DNA of 64,000 nucleotides, from NCBI GenBank assembly GCA_003116875.1, contig BCKT01000002.1, positions 1,116,001 through 1,180,000 on the forward strand. Reading direction: 5' to 3'. The translations under genes and the position numbers were made by a program. Source of the stretch: Takashimella koratensis (Eukaryota > Basidiomycota > Tremellomycetes > Trichosporonales > Tetragoniomycetaceae). Within the stretch, counting starts at the first letter, position 1. Each line of letters starts with the position of its first letter. The notes under the pieces are model-generated. The model was not told the DNA's origin and did not search any database. It worked only from the letters and a program-made list of their open reading frames with translations. Shown here piece by piece: positions 57,082 to 64,000 of this stretch.

Positions 57082-60000
57082 ATGACCGAGCTCTCCCCGC
57101 TCACCCTCGTGCTGCAGGAGGTCCAGGCGGTGACCTCCTCCATGCGTCGTAACCAACGCTGGGCCACAGTTCCTACCTCAGGTTACTCGGCGTCCTCGCC
57201 CAACCCCTCCAGCCTCTCGCGGCCCGCTGGGTCCTCTGGCGGCGGGGCCGGGTCGTACGGGTCCCCATTGGCCAGCCCGAACGGAGCGACCGGAGCGAGC
57301 GCGGGTGCAGGCGCAGGAACAGGCAGGCAGAGGGGGATGTCAAGCGCAAGGAGAAGAGCCGGGACAGTGGAAGAGGGTGATCTCATGATGGGGTTCGTAG
57401 AGCTCAGGAGGACGTTACTCGGTGTGAAAGGTAAGCTTTGGGAAGCTGTATCGATCCTTCAATGTCGGTCTTGCATACCTTTGCTTGCCACGTATCAGGC
57501 CAACCTTTGCCTTCCCTCCACGTCTTGTCACTCATCCCCTTGTCTCTCACCCCTAGCTCTCGTCTCCACCTCTCCACCTCCCTCCCTCACTCTTTCCATA
57601 TGCTAGTCAACATGTTCGCGAACATCTGCTCACCGCCACGCAGTTGTCACCGAGGTCGAACCCATCGCCATTGTCGACCCTTTCCTCGCGCTCATCCGAT
57701 CTCCCCTCACTTCGGGGCCCATCACCTCCCTCGCCCTGACCTCACTGCACGGTCTAATCCTACACGTCCTCCCTCTCTACCTCCCTGACCCTTATCCTTC
57801 TCACTCCGTCTTCGCGGCCACGCTGCCTACCCCTCTCCAGCTGTGCATGGTGACCATCACCTCTTCGCTCTCGCAGTGCCGATTCCCATCTTCTTCTCCA
57901 CAGCAAGACGAGCTCGTCCTCCTTCGCCTCCTCCGGGTGATCGAGGCACTCACGACAATCCTCCCTCGGGCCGGGGACGCGGGCGGGTTTGTACCCACGT
58001 CGATGCTGGACCAAATGGCGGACGAGAGCGTGTGTGAGCTCCTCGAGGTCGGGCTGGGGATGCTCGCTCGAGGACGGCTCAGCGAGGGGCTGCGAAGTAC
58101 CGCTCAGACTTGCGTGCAGTCCCTTACCCGAGCGGCATTTATCAAGCTCCGTCAGCTGAAACAAGAGGACGTGGAGCGTGTGATGGCGGAGCGGGCGGAA
58201 CGAGCGGCATCGTCAAGCGGTGGCTCGACCGGAGCGTCGGGCAAGTCGGCAGCCGAAGGGAGCGTCGGGATCAACCCCTCTGCGAAAGGTACCGGCGAGG
58301 TACCTCCTCCAAATGGCGCTTCCCCCGCCCTCTCTCAAACGGAGACGATCCGTGGACCCTCAATCGACGAAACGCACGACAACAAGCACCAAGTAACAAC
58401 TATCGCCGCACCTACCTCTGACGCCAACGCTCACCTCTCGGCACCGCTCTCGGCCCACCCGGCCGAATTCGTCCCATACGGTCTCCCGACGCTACTCGAG
58501 CTACTCCGCGTACTTATCGCCTTGCTCAACCCGTCAGACCAGGCGCATACCGACTCGATGCGGCTCTCAGCGCTTGCGGTCTTGAACTCGGCCCTTGAGA
58601 TGGGCGGGACTGCGTTGGGTTCGTGGCCCGAGCTCAGAGAGGGTGTGCGCGATGAGGGATGCAGGTATCTCTTCCAAGTGAGTCTTGATCAAGGCCCTGT
58701 ATACCGACTTCCCTTACATGTTACTGACCACGGAACAGTTGACTCGAGCCGACTCTCCTGCGCTCCTCTCGGCTTCTCTGCGAACTACTTCAACCCTATT
58801 CTCGACCCTTCTTCCTCACCTCAAACCCCAACTCGAGCTCTTCCTCTCGTATGCTATCGACCGCCTTACTCCACAGACGCCCGCTCCCCTCCCTCCTCAC
58901 CTCTTACGTCGCGAAGTCTCCTTCTCGCGCCCTGGGACACCTACCATCCCTTCCTCAGCGACCATGTCCGGCCCTCCCTCCATCGCCACCGCCACCGCCG
59001 ACGGCGGCATCGAAGAATCCTCTCAACAGCTCCAACCGCCCTTCCGGCCCGATACCCCGGCCAGCTCCACCCCAAAAGCAATGAGTAACCTCCCGCCCGT
59101 ACCCAACGAGACGAGGGAACTCATGCTGGAGACTTTGACGCAGATCGCGAATCGACCAAGCTTCATGGTGGACTGCTGGGTAAACTTTGATTGTTCCACT
59201 GAGAGCGAGGATATCTTTGAGCGCTTGATTGCGTTCCTCACGAGGGTGAGTGAGAGACAAGTTGGGCCTCGCGGTTGGGAGAACAGAGAATAGAAGAGAC
59301 AGAGCATGTGCTGATCGCTTGTGAAGGGAGTGTACCCGACTGGACCCAAAACCGATGGGTCAGCACCCTTCGACGGGCTGGATAACCCGCAGCTGTTGTG
59401 TCTCGAGATTTTGCTGTCATTTGTCAGCTCGATGGCGGATCGTCTGGAACAAGGCGACGAGCCTTGGCCATCTGTGAGTGGTTGAAGATGCGCCTCTCTT
59501 CGTTTTACTCTTTACCTACCACCTGACAATCAATCCTCCCTCAACGCTTCTCATTCCATTCCAGACCGCACCCCCCGTCTCCGACCTCGTGGCTAGTAAA
59601 TCCCGCAAAGCGATCCTCCTCGCAGGTGCTGCCCAATTCAACATCAAACCCAAGAACGGACTCGCCTTCCTTGAGAAGAACGGGCTCATCATTCCCGACC
59701 CTTCAGGAACCGGTACCGATGACCAAAAAAGGCTCGTGGCGATCGCAAAATTGTTGAGAAATTCGACAAGGTTGGATAAAAAGTTGTTGGGTGATTATAT
59801 CTCTCGACCGGATCAGATTGAGCTGTTGAAGGCGTTTATTGGATTGTTTGATTTCAAGGGGGTGAGTGATTGGTCATGGACAGGGAGTCGAGAGAAAAGA
59901 AGAGAAGAAGCGAAGAATAGAGGGAAAGCTCTACGGGCCGGTATACTGACTCTCTCGGATCAGAAATCCATCGCCGACGCGATGCGAGAACTCCTCGAGA

Positions 60001-63000
60001 CATTTAGATTGCCCGGTGAAGCTCAGCCGATCGCCCGAATTACAGAAGAGTTTGCGGCCCATTTCTTCTCGTTCCACCCCCGTAAGTAGCATTGGTTACT
60101 TTGTTGTGTTGATTATGATTGGCTGACATTACCCAGCCGAGATTGCCACCCAAGATGCCGTCTACGTCTTGGCGTACTCTGTCATCATGCTCAACACGGA
60201 CTTGCACAACCCGCAGAACAGGGTACGTCCAAGTCTCGCAGTCTTCCTCCTTCAAGTGTCCTTTGGGGCCATCGACTGACATGGTGACTTTTGCAGAAAC
60301 GCATGACGATCGACGACTACAAGCGCAACTTGCGCGGTGTGAATGACGGCAAAGATTTCCCTGTAGAGTACCTCGCTGCAATCCACGAGTCGATCAAGAA
60401 GCGGGAGATTATCCTCCCCGAGGAACATGTTGGGCAGCCTGGGTTCGATTACGCTTGGAAGAGCCTCATCCAGCGGTCTCGGACAGCAGGTGAGTTGACT
60501 ACTAGTCGAATACACATGGACCAGGCCACATTAACGACGCTGACCCTTCGCAGGACTCATGATCAGCTGCAACACTGGTTCATTCGACGAGCCAATGTTC
60601 CGCCTCACGTGGCGGCCGCTCGTCTCTGCTCTAGCCTACGCATTCACCATGTCGACCACGGACGAGCACGTCATCCAGCGCGCTATCACTGGCTTCCGTC
60701 AATGTGCTTCTCTCGCTGGCCACTTCCAGTTCCCCGAAGTCTTTGACACGATTGTCCAGTCCCTCTCTACCGCCACTGGCTTGCTCGACGATACCGACGA
60801 TGGTTACCCGATGGCGAATTACCCTACCACCGAGAAAGACGGACACCAAATGACTGTTTCCCCACTCTCTGTTCGATTCGGCCAATCGTATCGGGCTCAA
60901 CTGGCTACCGTTGTTCTCTTCACTATCGCGAACGGGAACGGTAGCGCGGTTAGGCAAGGTTGGGCACAGATATTCGAAATGTTCCAAACTCTCTTCTTGC
61001 ATTCGTTGCTCCCGGCGCCAATGTTGCAGATGGAGGACTTTTTGGCGGGGACAACGACGATTCCGATGAAAGCGACAACACCTAGCCCTGCCCCCGAGAG
61101 GAGGTCAGAGGGCGGTGGGCTGCTGTCCACGCTCTCGAGTTACTTGCTCAGCCCGTATGGGTCTAGTACGGATAACCTTACTATAGAGATGAGCGAGGAC
61201 GATGTGGAGAATACTCTCGTCGCGATCGATTGCTTGGGCTCGTGTAAGCTCGAAGAGCTGTACGCGGAGATCTTGTAAGTGGTTTGTCTTTTGCAGTAAG
61301 GAGGGACGAGGGAAGGGAGGAAGGGAATAATGTCGTCCCATGTTTGTTCCCTGTATGACTGCTGATCCCGTAACAGGAGCCTCGACGTGGACGCCCTCAT
61401 CCCTGCGCTCCGAGCACTTCGTGCGCTCGCTGAACTGCGCACAACGCACCGACTCGAACCCCGTGAAACGGCCGATGGGCCCGCAAGGTTCGACGGGCAG
61501 TTGCCTTACGATCCTGCTTGTGTCTTCCACCTCGAGATGATGATTAGTCTCGCTTCGAACGGAAAGGCCCACATCGCGGAGACCTGGTGAGTTTGGCGTT
61601 CTTTCATGGCTTGACGATTGGAAATGAAGATGCATGAGACTGATTTCGTGACCTAGGCCGATCATCTTCGAGTACATCTCGGCGCTCTTGTCGTCTGCCC
61701 AGAGCTACAGTGTACTTCTGATCGAGCGCGCCGTTGTCGGCCTCTTGCGTCTGTGTCTCCTCGTCTCTGAAAAGGTGAGCCCAACGACGCCTGATTATTG
61801 GGAAGACTCGGCTGACTGTCTCTAGCCCGAGTTACGTGACCAGCTCTACATCGCGCTTGACGTTCTCCGCTCTCTCCCATCGACCGTGCTCAATGCCGTC
61901 TCGGAACAACTGATGGCTGGCGTCGCTCGGATCCTTGAGAAGGACGCAGGGGTAGTCAAGTCGCAGACCGAGTGGGGACTTATCATCGCCTTGTTCCGCG
62001 CTACCGTGGCTCACCCTGAAGCCGGTAAAGTCACACTCGCGATTGTTCAGAAGATGGCCAGCCACGGGTCAAGTAATCCCGACGACGCCAGCGCGGGACA
62101 ACAACATCATGGACCCGGTCTGACACCGGATAACTTTGCCGGAGTCGTCGCGCTGCTAGATGAGTTTGCGACGGCCGCCGGCGCAGCAGCAGCAGGGAGG
62201 TTGCAGCAGGCTCGAAGAAGTTCGGGAGGAGCACAGACAGCGACCCTGGGCCCGACGGTGGAGAGAGGGTTGACGGCGCTGGACTCGTTGTACGAGCTCA
62301 GGAACGTGATTCCCTCGCTCGTGGAGGGGAGCACCAAGTCGTCTCAGGATGGTGAGTGTCGCGATGGGGGCAATGATCCTGTTCTACGCAGAACGTTATC
62401 AAATTGTTGCACACACCTTTGCTGACGCTGAACTTCCCATGCGTTTCGTTCCCAGCATTCAACGCGTTCTGGCTCCCACCTCTTCTGGTGATCGGCAAGC
62501 AATGCGTCAACGGCTGTCGCGAGATCCGACAACGTGCCATGGCCTACTTACAACGCCTCCTGCTCTCTCCTCAACTCTTATCGTCGGACGGTTCTACCCT
62601 CCCCACGATCTTCGACCGGGTCCTCTTCCCTGTTCTCGATGAGCTCCTTAAACCGCAGACCTACGAGCGCGACCCAGCAGGGATGGCAGATACTCGACTC
62701 AAAGCGGCAACGTTGCTCTGTAAGATCTTCCTCCAGTATGTCGTTCGTCTCAAGGACGAAGGAAGGGGTAAAGTCGTAGGGAATCTATTTGTTAGAGTCC
62801 TCGATAAGCTCGAGAGGTTTATGAGAGGCGAGAGGGATATGCTTGTGAGTTTTGACGACTGAGCTAAGAGGTGAGGGTTCGAGGGACAGTGAAACTGACT
62901 TTCACGGGGGGCAGAACGAAGTCGGGGAAAGTTTGAAAAACGTTGTGCTTGTAATGCACAGCTCAAACCTCCTCCTCCCTCCTCCGCCACCGACCGCGAC

Positions 63001-63184
63001 AGCCCCAGGACCAGCGGCATCCGACAAACCAGCGGAAGGTGCAGATGCAGCGGCGGCACTCCCTGCCGTAGCCGAGTCGGATTCACGGACAGAGGACCAG
63101 AAGCAGCTCTGGGTAGAGAGCAGTCAGAGGATCGAACGCGTCTTGCCTGGCTTCCTGGACGAGGCGTTGTTGGCGCAACGATAA
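57082..63184 (+). CDS. GEA1: Sec7-domain Arf guanine nucleotide exchange factor (GBF1/Gea type)
   Basis: Fourteen exons close in frame to 1654 aa: 57082-57430, 57644-58677, 58739-59245, 59327-59473, 59565-59861, 59964-60081, 60137-60222, 60297-60489, 60554-61274, 61377-61586, 61657-61774, 61826-62351, 62456-62844 and 62915-63184. It activates Arf GTPases at the Golgi for COPI vesicle formation. The Sec7 domain spans about residues 688-880, with the catalytic Glu (~797) in FRLPGEAQPIARI and the VIMLNTDLHNPQNR motif. Upstream is the DCB/HUS-like helical region (PFLALIRSPLTSGPITSLAL near residue 130); downstream are HDS-type helical segments. The N-terminal linker is Gly/Ser/Ala-rich. The domain order fits GBF1/Gea rather than BIG/Sec7p. 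Confidence 0.92.
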
Positions 63185-64000
63185 GACGATAAAGAGGATC
63201 TCAGGATTAAGACTCGTTGGATCTGGACTTGGGCGTGGGCTTGGTAGTTTGTTGGACTGGGACTGGGACTGGGCTTGGGTTATATTTATATACAGTACAT
63301 ACATCAAAAGAGAAAGAGATCGGTTCAGAGATCGGTTCAGTACTTTGTTTCTTTCATCGTTTTGCATCTTCCTCTTCTTCCCAATTTTGTTCTTCTCGGT
63401 ACTGGGGCCATCATTCACACTACTCGCGTCACTTGCCTCACTTGCTTCACTTGCTTCACTTGCTTCACTCCCTTTGGCTCGTTTCACTTCTTGCAACGTA
63501 CATCTAGTGGTGATTATTCTGCTCCCTGTGGTGTAGAGTCGTTGCGGGTGTGCGACTCGATGGTCGTCCAAGATCCGGTAAGCCAGGTAGCCAGCCTGGT
63601 GGACCGGCGGGAGGTCCGAGAACCTCATCCCAACCCAAACCAACCCAACGCACGCGGCTCCGAGTGGATATCACACCACATGGTCCCCCAACCTCTCATT
63701 CGCTAAAAACCTTCGGACTCGTCCGCTTAATATTATGTCCGCGGCGTATTTCCGTCTGCCTCTTTGCCCACCGACCCTATTCGCTATCTATCTCCAGACC
63801 ATCTCTCGCCCCCCACCCTGTCCCAGTCTGCCGTCTGCCATCTCATGCTCTCGGTTCCTGCTATTTCGACTCGTGTCTATAGATCTAGCACATTCACCAC
63901 CCTCTCCACTGTCTGTCTCATTTCCAACACTTCCTCCCTTCGTCACTTCTTGACCACCACCGCTCAACCCAGATCAACATCGTCCACGCTACGCTCATCG
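63185..64000. other. 3' flank of the GEA gene to window end
   Basis: 816 bases with no supported gene. A CACTTGCTT 9-mer repeat lies at 63430-63465. The last 250 bases are C/T-rich, like the leaders found upstream of other genes here, so a rightward gene may start beyond the window. Confidence 0.45.
63430..63465. repeat. CACTTGCTT 9-bp tandem repeat
   Basis: Four near-perfect 9-base copies downstream of the GEA stop codon. Confidence 0.88.

Overview
This window is eukaryotic nuclear DNA from a fungus, most likely a basidiomycete yeast of the Tremellomycetes type. The evidence is gene-dense DNA of moderate GC content, genes broken into many exons by short introns (mostly 50-110 bases) with GTRNGT donors, a CTGAC-like branch site and YAG acceptors, and a clearly fungal gene set. 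No prokaryotic operons, CRISPR arrays, rRNA or tRNA genes or intact mobile elements were seen. Gene models below were built by hand: each intron was checked for splice signals and for reading-frame closure, and protein families were named from memory of conserved motifs.

Layout from left to right. 1-4277 (-) is a 5-oxoprolinase gene whose 3' end runs off the window. 5215-9895 (+) holds three unrecognised small genes. 10124-12759 (+) is a SEC2-type Rab exchange factor. 13260-17869 (+) is a second, complete 5-oxoprolinase. 18727-20573 (+) is an NAD kinase, 20862-21712 (+) is RPS29 with a start codon split by an intron, and 23087-26260 (+) is a Puf4-like RNA-binding protein. 27457-30038 (-) reads as a SET-domain methyltransferase joined in frame to the tRNA deaminase subunit TAD3. 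30567-32306 (+) is the mitochondrial phosphatase GEP4, 32551-33990 (-) a pICln homologue, 34278-36125 (-) the ATPase OLA1, and 36583-37401 (+) cytidine deaminase. 38566-41743 (-) is a large His/Gln-rich, probably nuclear protein preceded by 4.3 kb without a recognisable gene. 46047-46868 (-) is an orphan gene next to a 62-base poly-G tract. 48480-49901 (+) is a Rac GTPase, 51154-53787 (-) a membrane-anchored SGNH hydrolase-like protein, 54362-55439 (+) GINS subunit PSF2, 55600-56654 (-) proteasome subunit beta-4, and 57082-63184 (+) a GBF1/Gea Arf exchange factor.

Most genes are housekeeping and do not form a pathway together. Links that do exist are two 5-oxoprolinases of the glutathione (gamma-glutamyl) cycle 9 kb apart, two vesicle-traffic exchange factors (SEC2, GEA), two zinc-deaminase-fold proteins (TAD3, CDD1) and several divergent gene pairs sharing 250-600 base promoters. 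The most notable points are the SET-TAD3 fusion, the split AUG and 6-nt exon of RPS29, micro-exons of 7 and 11 nt in OLA1 and OXP1, and in-frame N-terminal extensions that look like mitochondrial presequences on OLA1 and possibly NAD kinase.
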